A DNA stretch of 64,000 nucleotides from contig JAMPIQ010000003.1 in the NCBI GenBank assembly GCA_024699855.1, positions 2,480,001 to 2,544,000 of the forward strand. Direction: 5' to 3'. The translations under genes were made by a program, and so were the position numbers. The DNA is from Aphelenchoides besseyi. Lineage: Eukaryota; Nematoda; Chromadorea; Rhabditida; Aphelenchoididae. Positions within the stretch are counted from its first letter, which is position 1. The number at the start of each line of letters is the position of its first letter. Under the pieces are notes generated by a model. It saw only the letters and a program-made list of their open reading frames with translations. It had not been told where the DNA came from and ran no database searches. This document shows positions 1 to 11,935 of this stretch, one piece after another.

Positions 1-32
1 TAGAATTCATTCATTAAAATTAACACAAAGCA

Positions 33-1076
33 TCAAAAATACTCGCCATTTGAGTTGATAGTTCGGCGCCACCGTCCGGGCAATCGGGTGATTCCGCGCG
101 TGTAGAAGGATCGATGACGGGAGGCGAAGAACGAGTTGAGGGACCGGCAGAGATGATCGAGGTCGTTGAATCGGCGTCCTCGTATCCACGTCTTTAGCGA
201 ACGGAAGAGATGGTAGTCCGTTGGCGAAAGGTCCGGAGAGTACGGCGGGTGCTCGATGGCCGTCCAACCCAAAGTCCTCAGGTGCTGTTGAGTTCTTCGG
301 GCGGTGTGCGGTCGCGCGTTGTCCTGGAGCAGTAGAACGTCGTGGCGATGACGAAGGGCGGCGGCGACTCGATCCATTTGGGCACAGTACAGTTCCGAAG
401 TGATCGTCTGCCCGCGGTCCAACAACTCCCAGTGCACAACACCTAACCGATTCCACCAAACAGAAAGCATAACTTTTGTTTGGAAAAGATTCGGCCGGGG
501 TGTACCACCCGGTCGCTGAGTGGGACGCAACCATTGCCCACGGCGATATGGATTGTCAAGTTGGACCCATGTTTCGTCGCAGGTTAGGAGCCGGTGAAGG
601 AACGGGTTGGCACGTTGCTGCTGGAGGAGATTTTCGGCAGCCCGGACTCGCCGTTGCTTCTGCAGGTCCGTCAACTCGTGGGGTACCCACCGTCCTCGTC
701 GATGCCGGAGACCTAAACGAGAATAACCATTAGTGATTGTAGACATAAAGAATTGCTTGCCCGCTCGTCTTAATGTTCTCCAAACGGTTACATGGCAACA
801 ACCATTGGCCAATTCGCGAGTTGATTGCGCAGATCGATTGGACACAGCGTTGAGAATCGTCGGTTGATGAACCGTTGGCGGACGTCCTGCTCGTGGTTGA
901 TCGGCCAAATCCTCGAGTCCATCGTCGAACTTTTTGAACCATCGACATGCCGTCCTCTCGGTGGTCGTTCGCGTTCCATGTGCCAAGTTGATGATGGCGG
1001 CGGCTTTGGCGGGCGAGTGATGGAGACGATATTCGTTGAGAAGCAGAAGTCGCACTTGTTCACGAGTGAGGCCCAT
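33..1076 (-). CDS. mariner transposase, near-intact
   Basis: One uninterrupted 347-residue frame with mariner family layout. An N-terminal helix-turn-helix comes first, then the linker motif WVPHELTD (about residue 130), then the catalytic triad: D in TCDETW, D in LLQDNARPH and D in YSPDLSPTDYH. I count 34 residues between the second and third aspartates, the D34D spacing that defines mariner rather than Tc1. Length matches active mariners (about 345 residues). The frame starts at an ATG and has no frameshift or stop, so the protein could be functional, unlike the other transposases in this window. The downstream end lies at the window edge. I could not find a matching terminal inverted repeat beyond the start codon (about 1080-1300), so the 5' end of the element may be lost. 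The base composition is richer in G+C than the flanking DNA, which suits a recent arrival. Confidence 0.93.
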   Translation of the reverse strand: MGLTREQVRLLLLNEYRLHHSPAKAAAIINLAHGTRTTTERTACRWFKKFDDGLEDLADQPRAGRPPTVHQPTILNAVSNRSAQSTRELANGCCHVTVWRTLRRAGKQFFMSTITNGYSRLGLRHRRGRWVPHELTDLQKQRRVRAAENLLQQQRANPFLHRLLTCDETWVQLDNPYRRGQWLRPTQRPGGTPRPNLFQTKVMLSVWWNRLGVVHWELLDRGQTITSELYCAQMDRVAAALRHRHDVLLLQDNARPHTARRTQQHLRTLGWTAIEHPPYSPDLSPTDYHLFRSLKTWIRGRRFNDLDHLCRSLNSFFASRHRSFYTRGITRLPGRWRRTINSNGEYF

Positions 1077-1834
1077 TTGACGAAATTAGTCAAGGAAACA
1101 GGAGTAGCGATGTCGAGAAACAGCAGATCCAATAAATCAAATTTGACACTTCGTTTAATTTCCAATCGACCGGTCAATTTCTTTCGTTCCAATTTTAGAA
1201 AATGCATTGCGCAATCAGACAAAACTTTAGTAACAACCCAATATTTGCTTCGACTTAATACACTACGTTCTCTCTATCCGATTATTGTACTTCCGCACAG
1301 TAATTATTGGGAATCGTTAGCTTTTGGACAACCAACTGCCTTCATTTGACGCAGAGTTGTATCTCGATGTATGGTCTCCACTAGCATGTTTGCTAATAAT
1401 ACATAAGTTGTAGTCAGAAAGTGATAGCCATTAAACTTTTAATTGTCGTCGTATGTCAGTTACGTCTATTTCTTAGTCGTCTCATCCAAACAGACGACCA
1501 TAAAGTTCAATTTACATCATCTGTTCTTGAACTCAATGGCCTTCGAATGTCATTTATAATAATGAGTGTAATCACCTTTTTGTTTGAACTTTTCACCTAC
1601 TAATTAATTTCCAAGTAGTGAATGGGTAAGAAAGTTAATCCACGTTCCATAGCTCAATTTTATAATCCAATCCTTAAGGTGAACTCAGTGTTTTTGGTTG
1701 CAGAGTATTTAGAAGTAATTTCGATCTTTCTTAACTGATGTCTTACAGAAATTGCGTGATCATAGTTGCCGTGTTAGAACGCGTGTTCGTATTTCAAGTT
1801 TCGAATTCAAGTGACTCAATTTCAGCACAATACA
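1077..1834. other. gene-less stretch
   Basis: AT-rich DNA between the mariner and the next gene. It may hold the missing 5' end of the mariner, but no inverted copy of the left-edge sequence is visible. Short open frames here lack splice signals or recognisable motifs. Confidence 0.5.
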
Positions 1835-2714
1835 ATGGAGTCTTCCTTAATTGTGAACGCAACAACTTTTGGTATGTTTCATAGTATAAGAACAAAACCA
1901 ATAATTTGATTCAGAACTTTTTTCTTTTTTTGGTCGTTTTGGTGACTATCTTCTCTACGAAACGTTCATGACATCTTTGGCTTTGGTCATTAATGGATTC
2001 TCTTTCATTACCGTTGGCCCGCGATCAGACGACTACAGTGGTTTTGTTATCATCCTCAGCAGCGCCATGGACATCATATGTGCGTGTTTGCATCTGTTTT
2101 CGAGAATTGTAAGTTTTCGATTGCAAATAATTTCACGTTCGTTCACATTTCAGGGCGATCATCCAACCGGAGATTTTAAACTAATCGACAACTCGTTTTT
2201 CGACACGATTCTCGAGACACATTTCACTCTCTTGTTTCTACCAGTGACCCTTAAACTTCTTCTCATGATCATTCACATCTTCATGCAAGCGCTCTATTGG
2301 TTCGACACTCTGAGACCGCAAAAGTTCGATCACACAACCGATTTGGACGAAGTATTTCAAGCACAGTTATGGATTGACATTAAACTAAAATTGTCGTTGA
2401 TTCTCTTGCTGCAGGTAATTTTACAACACCAAAAGGTTCTCACTGACTTTCCATCTTTCTAGGCGGCATATCCGGCATTGTTGATCGGTTTCTCGATTTT
2501 TGTTGGATCTCAATTTGCACTCAATCCTCTGAACGTCGGTTTGGTATTCAACTGGTTGGCTCCGCTTGTGCCTGTAACTTCAGCGTTCACGCTTCTGCTT
2601 GCCGTTCCTGTGGTTCGCGCAGCTTTCAGTTTTCCGTTTCGTTGCCGAAAACAAATTACTCCGGGAACTGTGGAGCCGATTGTTCCCGTACATTCGTATT
2701 CACTACCAATCTAA
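1835..2714 (+). CDS. small multi-pass membrane protein, receptor-like
   Basis: Four exons (1835-1871, 1915-2108, 2154-2414, 2463-2714) joined by GT-AG introns of 43-48 nt encode about 247 residues. A TTTCAG acceptor ends at 1825, nine bases before the ATG, which fits spliced-leader trans-splicing. Hydrophobic segments include one near residues 33-47 (SLALVINGFSFI), LLFLPVTLKLLLMII, and a C-terminal pair around LNPLNVGLVF and FTLLLAVPVV, followed by a basic tail (FPFRCRKQ). The NPLN motif in the last third recalls nematode serpentine receptors, but the protein is shorter than the usual 300-350 residues and does not match the Srd/Str-like cluster at 48-57 kb. I cannot assign it to a named family. 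A polyadenylation hexamer follows 26 bases after the stop. Confidence 0.7.
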
Positions 2715-2739
2715 TCGTATTTACATTTTGCATCATAGC

Positions 2740-2745
2740 AATAAA
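2740..2745 (+). terminator. poly(A) signal AATAAA
   Basis: AATAAA located 26 nt beyond the stop codon of the upstream membrane-protein gene; correct position and strand. Confidence 0.7.
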
Positions 2746-3040
2746 ACGGGTATTTGATCTCATTCCGAAGTCAGAACTGTGACATTGAAGACACAACACA
2801 TAGGTTTACAGTTGATTATTTGATTTGTTGTGTTCAATTTAATATGAAATTCGTAGAAATCTGAAGTTGACCTTCAGGGTTTTGCGTCTTTTGATTGCAA
2901 AAACCAAAAATTGCCATTCGAACAAAGTCGAGTCTTCGCGTGAATGATTGTAAGAAAGATGGCCACTCATTCGTGGGTGTGAAAGGTCGCCGTTTTTCGT
3001 TCAGTTGTTTGCGTGTTTGTTCGACTTACGCTCTCTCATC

Positions 3041-4702
3041 ATGGCTTTGACACAACAAAACGATTTGGATTCGATTCTCACGAACAATCTGAAGGTTCGT
3101 GAAGTCCAAGTGAAACCATTCTTCTACTCGTTCATCAACGATTCGGATTCCAAGTCGAATATCGTTCAATTTCGCCACGAATTGCCGCTTTTGGTGTCCG
3201 TCGTCGTTGAGCGCAAGCTCAATGATGATCAGCTAGTCGTGAGTTCTGATGACTCGTCGCTCAGTTTGCCTTTGAAACAAAGACATTTCCGAGACCTTTT
3301 CGATGAAGTTCGTCCTAAACCCGCTCAATCAGAAGATGTGAGTTTGTACCTCTGATTTTGGATTGTTCTCTTGGGACTTTTCAGTTGATTGCCGGTCACG
3401 ATTTTCTGCTTCAAACCGAAGATTTGGAAGTTTATCGGGTTCGTTTGCTCAAAAAAGTCAACGAATCCACGATGAATGTCCGTCTGCTGGATTTCAACGT
3501 CTATGATTTTGTCAACCTTAACTCACTCTACAAAATGACTGAAAAGTTTGTTGAGGGTGTGGACAAATTCGCTTTTGTTGCCCGAGTCAATTTACCCCGT
3601 AAGTTCTAACAATGAAAAGCATTCTGATCACAATCATTTTCAGCTCGTTCACTCACTCAGCAAATGAATTTGCCGGACGGAAAGCTCATTCGAGAAGGTG
3701 ATCGCATCGAATTGATCGTTCTGACGGCCGTTGAACCGCATTTAGTGATCTTCGGATTCTGTAAATATGACCACATTTTATTCCTTGTATTCACGTTCGA
3801 TATTTCAGCTTATTCGAGCTCTAATTGCATTCAATTTGACCAAATGATCGATGGATTGTCTGCTGAAGATACTAGCAATTGGATTGATTTGCTTCGTGGC
3901 TCAAAATTGGATCCAACTCCCATTTCTTTGCCAATGGGTTATGGTCGTCTTCAGAAACGTGATCGTCACGAAAATCGTCTGGTTGTTGCAGTTGCTGTTG
4001 AGGGATTAGATGCCGTTCATGTGCGGGACATCGAATCGTGTGCTCGTTTGTCGATGCTCAAGCAACGTCTTCAGGAGCTGTACACGAACAAAAGGCTCTC
4101 TCAAGCTCTCGCTTTCCAAGACATCGACGAACTCAACAGTGGAATGGGATGCGTGGCTGAGAACTCGACAAATAACGTCCGTTTCAATTCAGCTACAAAA
4201 ATAACTCAATGTTTCAGTTGTTCTATCGCGTTGAAGTCGTTGATTTGGCAAAAGAAATCTACGTACAAGCCATCGATTATCCAGATCTTCCACATTTCCA
4301 AGTTTCCATCGATTCAGTTTTTCGTCCGATTGGCGCGTTGAAGTTTGCTCGTCAATACTTTACGGTTTCGATGACTCGTCATTCCAAGTCGCTCCTACGT
4401 TATCATCTTACTCAACTGACTTCATGTTTGATCCCAAATGGAACGCCGATTATTCTCGAAACTGATCCGTCAAGCGGATTGACAACAATCATCAGCTCTA
4501 ATGCGATGGAGGGTGTTCTTGAAGCCATTGGATTCGACAAGGCGAGTGAAAAACAAATGACTGTAACTAATGAATTGAGTTTCAGCTGGGTGAAGAAGCG
4601 GACGAATGTTACAATCCAAGCACAAAGGTTATGATGGGCTTCGGTGGGGAGCCAGTCGTTCAGCCGCGTGCACCTGAAATGCTCATGTTTGTCACTGAAT
4701 AA
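3041..4702 (+). CDS. tudor-domain protein
   Basis: Six exons (3041-3337, 3385-3598, 3644-3760, 3809-4176, 4218-4541, 4586-4702) give about 478 residues. Two tudor-like barrels are visible: YRVRLLKKV...VRLLDFNVYDFV (about residues 115-145) and FYRVEVVDL...VQAIDYPDLPHF (about 334-365). Both show the pattern of a Y-R-V strand, then a [LI]-D-[YF] strand. Tudor proteins bind methylated arginine and act mostly in germ granules and small-RNA pathways; that role is inferred from the family. A TTTTTCGTTCAG acceptor ends 36 bases before the ATG. The last intron starts with GC (AAG|GCGAGT) and is needed to keep the frame open through to FVTE and the stop. The donor of intron 4 (GTCCGT) is also weak. AATAAA overlaps the stop codon. 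Confidence 0.85.
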
Positions 4703-6464
4703 ACCGCCATTACAATAACTCAAATTCCTAGTTCTTTATTACTGTTTTATTGTCTAACAATATCCGAATAAACGTGGTTAAATCGCAATATCACTAGCTG
4801 TTGAATAGTTGAAGAAGTCAATCGTGTTTTTGCACTCTGTAAGCAACACAGTCCGTACGCTTGTTTTCTATTCGGCTTATTCGCAACGTTGTTTAGCTAA
4901 ACGAAAGGAAACGTCAAGCGAAGAAATTGAGACGAACGGTCTGGCTTTGTCAGTTGATATTTCTGTCACTATTTGAACCCAATTAACGTCATTCAAGTGG
5001 CCAGTCGGAAAACGCAAACAATCATCGGTCTTAATTGCACTCAACAAAAACAATGTGGAGAAGAAAGAAGTTCGCTTAATCTCATTCCAACGATTACGAT
5101 AAGCGGAATAAAATTCGACGTCTTCGTACACTACAAACTTGTGGACTCGTTAGACCCGATTTGTTAATGCGATACGTAGACGAGTGAACATTGCTGCTTT
5201 TTTAATTGCGTGAAATAAAATCTTGTACTTCAAGCAACAATCTCTAAATGTCTAATTCCTTTGTTTCGTAAAAGTCATCGTTTGATATTATCAGCAGTTT
5301 CATTTCGAAAGCTTCTAATTCACATGCAATGGTTTTGCCTGAAACGGTTTCCCTTGATTTACCGTTCGCAAACAGGCGTGTTTTTGGACCGAACGAACTT
5401 TGCGAGTATCCGAAAGCCAAAAGGCAGACGCTCTTTGGTTTCTTCGTGTTTACGTTGTTTTTTTGGCCATTCCACTCGAACGACGTGAACCGAATGCTGT
5501 GGAGAAGGTCGAAAAAAGAACGATTTCGCTAGAAATCCACGGCTATGATGTTTGATTCGTCGTTTGTTTTCGTGTTTCTCAAAGTGCAGTCGTCGACATA
5601 ATAGCTCACGGAGATTCATTGATGTGTTATGGCTTAAATGTTTTTGTATTCCAAAAAGTAAACTGCCGGTCGTTTGCAAATTGAATTCTGTTGCATAAGA
5701 AGGCCACCGGAAAACTGATAAGCCAATTGATGCGATGGACTCCATCATCGTTTGCTCTCGATCGGCAGTTTTTGTTCAGTATCAATGACCATTGTATTTG
5801 CAACTGTTTTTGGCGCATTTCGTAAGAATCGTACGTGCAACGTGCTTTTTTCCTTTGGCTAAAACTTTGAACAGCTGTGATCGTAGCAGTTTGCATGAGC
5901 AGAAGGATTCGTAAGTATCAGTTCGTACTTCAAACAAGTAAAATGCATGAGGATCTTGTTATTCCAAAACTTGTGTTTAACAGTAAAGACAATGACAGCG
6001 AGGTTCTCGATTCCAGTGGATTCGACCTTCCCATTGCTCATGGACGAGAGTATTAGTTATTCATACGTCCAACTAGAAATCCTGTAGTTGAGTGAATTCT
6101 ATCCGCTACTTTCTTTGTGCAGCCATAAACGAAATACGTCAACTAACTCGATTAACAACAACGTGTTTATCGTCTACAGTTGTTTTTTCATTTCCTTGTT
6201 TAGGGCCCACAAATTTAAGTTTTTTTATCATCAGATCCATATTTTAATCTTTTTTATTTTTTATAGTTTGACGAGTCATAGTCAAATCTGTCATCAATTT
6301 TTAGAGTTAACTTCGTGTTTTGATATACGAATCTTGTTGATTAGTGCGACTTATATCTTTGTCGAGACCATGGAGTTGAAGTTAAATTTGTAGTGTTTTT
6401 TCGAACCAACCAGTTTTTTCGCTCAGAACAACGTTGCTGGTTACTCAATTTGGTGATTGTCGTA
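4703..6464. other. gene-less stretch
   Basis: Several 60-130 codon open frames occur on both strands (for example 5359-5748 minus), but they overlap each other, lack splice signals and show no motif I recognise. The last 40 bases contain a TTTTTTCGCTCAG acceptor (ends 6426) that serves the next gene. Confidence 0.5.
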
Positions 6465-8407
6465 ATGAAGAAAATGGTAGCCGTAACAAAACTTCGTGAG
6501 TTCTCTGTTTTTGTCCTAAGGTTTACATAATTTCCTTTAGCTTTTTTCCATCCACTTTCACGTCGTTTCCACGTGATTCTGATGCTAATGGTGGGATGTT
6601 TCTGCATGGCCTATACTCGATCAAACTTAGGAATGACCATGACATGTATCGGTACGATGCTTTTTGACTTACGTATTGAAACAGAAGATTGCTTTAGTCA
6701 ACTCAACAGCTGTAGCATTGGAACAGCAATCGGTCAAGACAGAAAGGGAATCTACTCAAGCTCTAGAAATGGAGCTTGAAGCTCTACGATGTTCAGCTGT
6801 CGCTCGAACCCCCGTGAATGGAACGATAGGGGTTGTGCCAATTAACAATTATGGAGTAGACGATCATTTGTTTTTTGTCTTTGATCCATTATTCTAGGGT
6901 GAAATTATTTGGAATTCGAAAATTCAAAACCTCATCTTCACTGGAACATTTTGGGGTTCTCTGTGTAGTACGATTCCTGCCGGTTATTTTGCCGATCGTA
7001 CATCTCCTGTTAACATGTTGCAAATTGGAGCCATTGCGTTATCGCTAACGAGCGTCGTGTTTCCGTATTTGGCCACGAATTTTGGATACGAAGCTGTTTT
7101 CATATCACGACTGATTATGGGAATTGGTGAAGGAGTGTTCTTTCCGTCTGTCAATGCAATTATTGGACGATGGATCCCAAATCACGAGAAAGCTCAAGCC
7201 GCATCTCTCTTCACTGTAGGAGCACAGCTTTCCGGTGCGATTGGAATTCCGATTTCGACAGCATTCTGTGCTTCCTCCTTCAAATGGCCGGGAGTGTTCT
7301 ACTTTTCGTGTAAGTTCTTGCAACAATAGCTTAACAACACTTCTTTCTTAATTGCTTTTTCTGCAAACATTGCCGTTGATAAGAAATTACAAAACCAAAT
7401 TTATGAAAGTCGTGCTACAAAATACACTCGACTGTGCTTCGTAGTGTTTCGGTCTTAATTGAAAGAAAAACTTTTAGCCATTTTTATCATCTTATGGGGG
7501 ATTACATTTCGTTTGACGACATCGAACTCGCCTGCAAAGTCGAAATGCATGACAAAACGTGAACGTGATTATTTGGCCTATTGGGTGGAAAATCATCGGC
7601 CGCGCAACGAAAAACATCGAGTACCATGGAAGGAGATGTTTACTTCAAAACCCGTTCTTGCATGCCTGGTGGTTTCGTTTTGTTTCAACATAATGATGAC
7701 TTTGCTTCACGCCTATCAACCAACTTTCTTCAAGGAAGTGGTTTATCTTAAAATGAAAAAGGTTAGCAAAAACAAATCAGAACTGGAGTTCAGCACATTT
7801 TCAGAATGGTTTCTACAGCGCTTTACCACATGTCGGTCAAATGATTACGAAAATGGGTTGGAGTATTGGAATCGATCATTTGAAGGAACGGCAAATAATT
7901 TCGCATACGACTGGATGTCGACTTTCCCAAGTAGTTGCCGGCACGATGGCCACCGTGATTTTGCTATTGATCCCCATATATGGAAGCGATTGTCTTCAAC
8001 CAACAGTCTCATTAACGATGTTCATTATATTGGGTGCTTGTCTTGGTCCCGCTACATCCGGATTCTACACTTCGATGATCACATTGGCACCTGCATACAC
8101 GGGAACTATCAGCTCGTTATCGATGGTTGTCGGCTTTTTTGGAATGCTCTCTACTCCAGCACTTGTCAGTGCATTTCGAACGTATGGTACGGCTGATGAA
8201 TGGGCAAATATATTTTACACTATCGCTTTTCTCGTATTCTGTAGCACTGTGATTTTTGGATATTTTGCAAGCTGTGAAGTCCAACCGTGGGGACGGCGTT
8301 TTCCGTTAGAGAAATCAACGTTGAGTATAATTCAAAGTAAAGGGCATCCACCTCTTCTTGAAGCAGAAGAAAAATCGGGAATAGCGAATCTTTTAGAAGT
8401 AGCTTAA
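6465..8407 (+). CDS. SLC17-type major-facilitator anion transporter
   Basis: Six exons: 6465-6495, 6541-6651, 6698 to 6813 (or 6831), 6898-7309, 7478-7761, 7805-8407; about 518-524 residues. The protein opens with a TM1 ending in MAYTRSNLGMTMTC followed by IVNSTAV, the place where SLC17 members read R-x-N-[LM]-S...VN. Then come a glycosylatable extracellular loop, the loop GYFADRT, and the family hallmark GRWIPNHEKAQAASLF with GAQLSGAIGIPIS. The C-terminal half starts NGFYSALPHVGQMI and ends in a cytosolic tail. SLC17 proteins move organic anions (glutamate, sialic acid, phosphate) across lysosomal, vesicular or plasma membranes; the substrate cannot be told from sequence. An acceptor ending at 6426 suggests trans-splicing 38 bases before the ATG. 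The donor of intron 3 is ambiguous (GTGAAT at 6814 or GTTGTG at 6832). Confidence 0.9.
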
Positions 8408-8522
8408 AAAATGAATTTGGTTTCTTGTCTGATCTCCTTAATTTTGTTGACTATTGATCTTTTTTACTCATATTTCCACTTAGGCTACTTAGGTAGACCA
8501 CCCAATTCAACACCTTGTCTTC

Positions 8523-8925
8523 CTATTCAAATTGAAAACACAGTTTAAAGATTATGTTTGTTCTGTAAACAAATGCACTTACTTTGAATCCTGTACAACA
8601 CTTTTCAATGTAGTTCTCATATAATCCGACGAGTTCGTATCCGAATGCCGGGTTCCTGTTATTTTCAACGCGTATCAGGTTGTTTGAATGTTGTGAATAG
8701 AAACAAAAAATGTAGACAAATAAATTGAAAAAAAACTTACTATAATGACTACACGATAAGTGTGTAAGTCCGGATTCCATGGTAACGAAAAACAATGATT
8801 AAAAGCATCGGGTTTGAAATTTCTAATCAATAAACTTCGGTTTTAGTCCGAATTTTCTTTTAGCAGCTCTCCAATAGAAAGAGTGTCGTGTTTAAGTACG
8901 GAAAAAGAAATGGAAGGACAAGATA
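8523..8925 (-). pseudogene. relic of an Srd/Str-like chemoreceptor
   Basis: Nucleotide similarity to the intact receptor at 48.3-49.5 kb is clear in two blocks. Bases 8840-8915 match the exon end around GELV with its upstream tract (shared run GTACGGAAAAAGAAA on the plus strand). Bases 8745-8800 match the start of the next exon (M-E-S/P-G-L). Bases 8660-8735 instead match sequence just 3' of that receptor's stop codon (shared ATCAGGTTGTTT). The receptor's final exon is therefore missing and its 3' flank has been joined to an inner exon. No continuous frame remains. Confidence 0.6.
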
Positions 8926-9883
8926 GTTCGAGTTTGATTCCATCGGCGTTTCTTCATCGTCGTCCTTAGAAACCAATTCTCGAGTTGTCGACAAACTTTC
9001 CAGATAAATTCTTTTTTTGCAATTTTGCAAAGTCTCTCAGAATCCATTAATGACCATCCAATTTATTGTTCAACCACTAAATCAGATTCTTTTATTTGGG
9101 AAACTGGTTCGACAAGAAGAGTTCAAGATTGAACGGGAAAACCGACAAAATCAAAGAAAAAGAAGTGTGTTCACAGCGATTCTATTGGTTCCGCTGCTGA
9201 TGAGCAGAACAATCCAAAATTTCTGATCTACCACTACGAAAGGGCTGATCCGAATACTAACCTCAAATAAAGGTCAATAAGACACCGGAAGAAGGTCCGG
9301 CCGGCTTGAACAGTCTTCGGAGTTGACCTCAAACCGATGGGAAACTCGCTTTTTGGCGACCTGTTCTGCTCGTCGGTCACTCTCTTCGCTGCAACAGTGA
9401 CTGTTGACCTCCGGATAGCGACAAAAAGAGCGCAGTGGAGAAGAGAGTGATTGAGTCCGAGAGACGCGTTCAACCCATAGCTATTCGAGGGCATCCAATA
9501 GTACGAGGCCTATTCGATCAACTGACTTTTCAGGTTAAATAACCTCAAAAAAGGTTAGTAGACACATTCAACAAAATGGTTGAATTGGAAATTTTGGAAC
9601 GCTTTGCTTCTTCAGCAGAGCAATAATCATCGATTTGACTTTTCGATCTTTTAGTTCGCATCTATAGTATTCCAGATGAAATTTTTATTCAGCTTTTGGA
9701 TCCTCGTTCGAACTATTGTGCTGCACCGATTTTCTTTACTTATCCAATTCAATGAAGATATTGAGATCATCTTTCGCTATAAATCAGAAGCTTTTGTTAC
9801 TCTGTTTTATTACTTCGATTTATCAATTTGTTGTCTTTAAGAGGTTTTGCAACAGAATAAAAACGAAGGCAAGATAGGAACTT
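8926..9883. other. gene-less stretch
   Basis: No supported gene. Around 9258-9300 and 9532-9575 there are two short related tracts (AACCTCAAA followed by AGGT and AGACA). They could be remnants of a repeat but are too short to name. Confidence 0.4.
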
Positions 9884-10966
9884 CTATTGGGTCGATGAGT
9901 GCAATTCACGAGTATGCAATTTGTCCATCGCATCGTAAAGTGGTCGCAATCGTTTTTGGGATTCATGTTTCACTTGTTCTTAAACAACAACGGTTAGTGA
10001 AGAAATTTGTTAAGGAAACTCACTGCCATTCAGATCCTTGATGTCATAACGCTCAGACAAGTCAGAAGTCAATAACACTTGGCCGTTGCGTTCTTTGACA
10101 TACGACAAATCATCGAGCAATTTGACCAAACAACGGCCAGCAAAATAGATCGTTTCAGCACCAGCAAACAACGGACTCTAAACGGGTGACTGAATAGATA
10201 TATCGATTGAGAAACAAACATTGCCGACATGTTCTTTGAAGGTTTCTGTTTCGACCGGGCCGGGATGCAAAGCAACGGCAAGAACTCCGGTGTCCTTCAA
10301 TTCGATAGCCATTTCGGAAATCATTCGATCATTCTACAATTTCACCATCATTTCCAATTCACTGCTCTTAAACTACGGCTTCTTTCTGTACTCCGTACAG
10401 AACTGAGAACAAATGTTTGACGCTTCCGGGGCTGCCGATCGTGACAATTAGTCCCGATTTGCGCGGCACCATCAGACGAGCGGCATATGTTGAGCAGATG
10501 TAATAGCCGCGAAGTCCACAGTTGTTGTAGAGATCGTAAGTGTAAGCAGGATCGTCTTTCAGCTCATGGAATGGCACTCCAGAGTTCTTGACCGTGTACT
10601 TAATTCAATGGTTTCAACTGATTAGTTTATCGTACTCACCAAAACATTAGCAACTGCGTTATTGACCAAAACATCCAACTGACCGTTCTGTTCACGTTCA
10701 ATTTGTTCGAACAGCGACTTGACATTCGACTCATTTGTGTGATCACAAAACACGGGAACGATCTTTCCGGTTCCATTCTTTTCTTTCACTTCGTTAATCA
10801 ACTCATCCAAGGTTCCCGCCGATTTGACAACATCTCTCGACTTATCTGGTCTTGACGTGACATAAACAGTTGCACCAGCAACTGCCAACTCCACTGCAAT
10901 GCCTTTTCCAATTCCCCGAGAACCACCAGAGACAAGAACAACTTTTCCTTTCAAATTGTTCGTCAT
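9884..10966 (-). CDS. short-chain dehydrogenase/reductase, DHRS1-like
   Basis: Five exons in coding order: 10966-10640, 10598-10377, 10333-10220, 10177-10024, 9978-9884; about 303 residues, close to the roughly 310 of animal DHRS1. The N terminus carries the Rossmann cofactor motif SGGSRGIGKGIA. The structural motif NNA is at about 102. The catalytic part reads GSPGS (about 164-168) and YGVQK (Y177, K181), the S-Y-K triad, followed by the ALHPGPVETE loop. GLRGYYICS and RLMVP are shared with DHRS1, an NAD(P)H carbonyl/steroid reductase. All introns are 40-45 nt with GT-AG ends. A TTTTCAG acceptor lies two bases before the ATG, so trans-splicing is likely. The last exon (KQVKHESQ to the stop) is chosen because it uses a strong GTGAGT donor; read-through would end the protein nine codons later. 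Confidence 0.92.
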
Positions 10967-11935
10967 GACTGAAAACAAAATGATGACAAATCGCTCAGCC
11001 AAACGCTTTTTATTCGCTCGCTTCGACTCAAAACTACAACCAAAAGTTGTGCATCAAATCAAACTATAAACTTCATTTTCTGCACATTAACCCTCAAAGC
11101 TCGCAAGCAAAAAGACCTTATGGAAAATATTTATTCGGAGAATTTAAGGAATGACAAACGATCACAGCCTGTGCGACAACAGAAATTAGCCGAAATCAAA
11201 CGTTCAAATCGACGGCCTTATTTCACTTGTAATATGAAACGCAACTTTCAGGGCCCTTTCTTCATCCAACATTGTCTAATATTCAGAATTTAGATGCAGG
11301 ATCCGCAGATAGCTTTCGAGTACCAACCATAATCTTGAAGCAAAGCAGTAATACAAGACAAAAAATTCACCTCTTTTTCAACTCCCTTTTAACTCCTAGT
11401 TAAAAGGTCATTTAATAACCGCCGTCTAGGTCAATATTATCAACTTTAATTATCTAATCGACCGTCATTCCATAAAATTCTTACGTATAAACGGATCACT
11501 TAAAAATCCATCAACTCCTTCTCCTCCAGTTCCTACTGAAGCTCCTTCACAAACTCTTACGTCTCAAACTTCCGTTTCATCAAATCAACTGTTTATAAAT
11601 TACACAGATACTGTAACACAACAACCATTCCAATAAGGCTCAAAAGATAAACAAAAGAGTTAAATGAATTTCGATAAATGAGAGCAGTCGTTTTATGAAG
11701 CCTGGGACTTGAAAACCACGAGGTCGATGAATCCACGTCAAATTTAACAAACTTTCCGGTCTTCTGAACAACTTATGTAAAACATTTAAACCATAAGTTC
11801 TTACGGAAACCCAGAACGTGTCGTAAACAATTAGCTTCATTTTTACGTGCAAAGGATCCATCCAATCCAAACCAAAAAAAGCTAGAACAGTTTGTCTGTC
11901 TGTGTGCGACCGATTTTCTCTGCGTTTATTTTCGA
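10967..11935. other. gene-less stretch
   Basis: Intergenic between two divergently transcribed genes, so it probably contains both promoters. A 76-codon minus-strand frame at 11640-11870 has no recognisable motif or splice sites. Confidence 0.5.

Noticed and set aside
1077..1300. Right terminal inverted repeat of the mariner element
   Set aside because: No inverted copy of the left-edge sequence found by eye, so the element boundaries were left open.
5359..5896. Overlapping 90-130 codon minus-strand frames
   Set aside because: They overlap in different phases, and none shows motifs or splice signals. Treated as chance frames.
11640..11870. 76-codon minus-strand frame
   Set aside because: No start context, signal or domain; composition matches non-coding surroundings.
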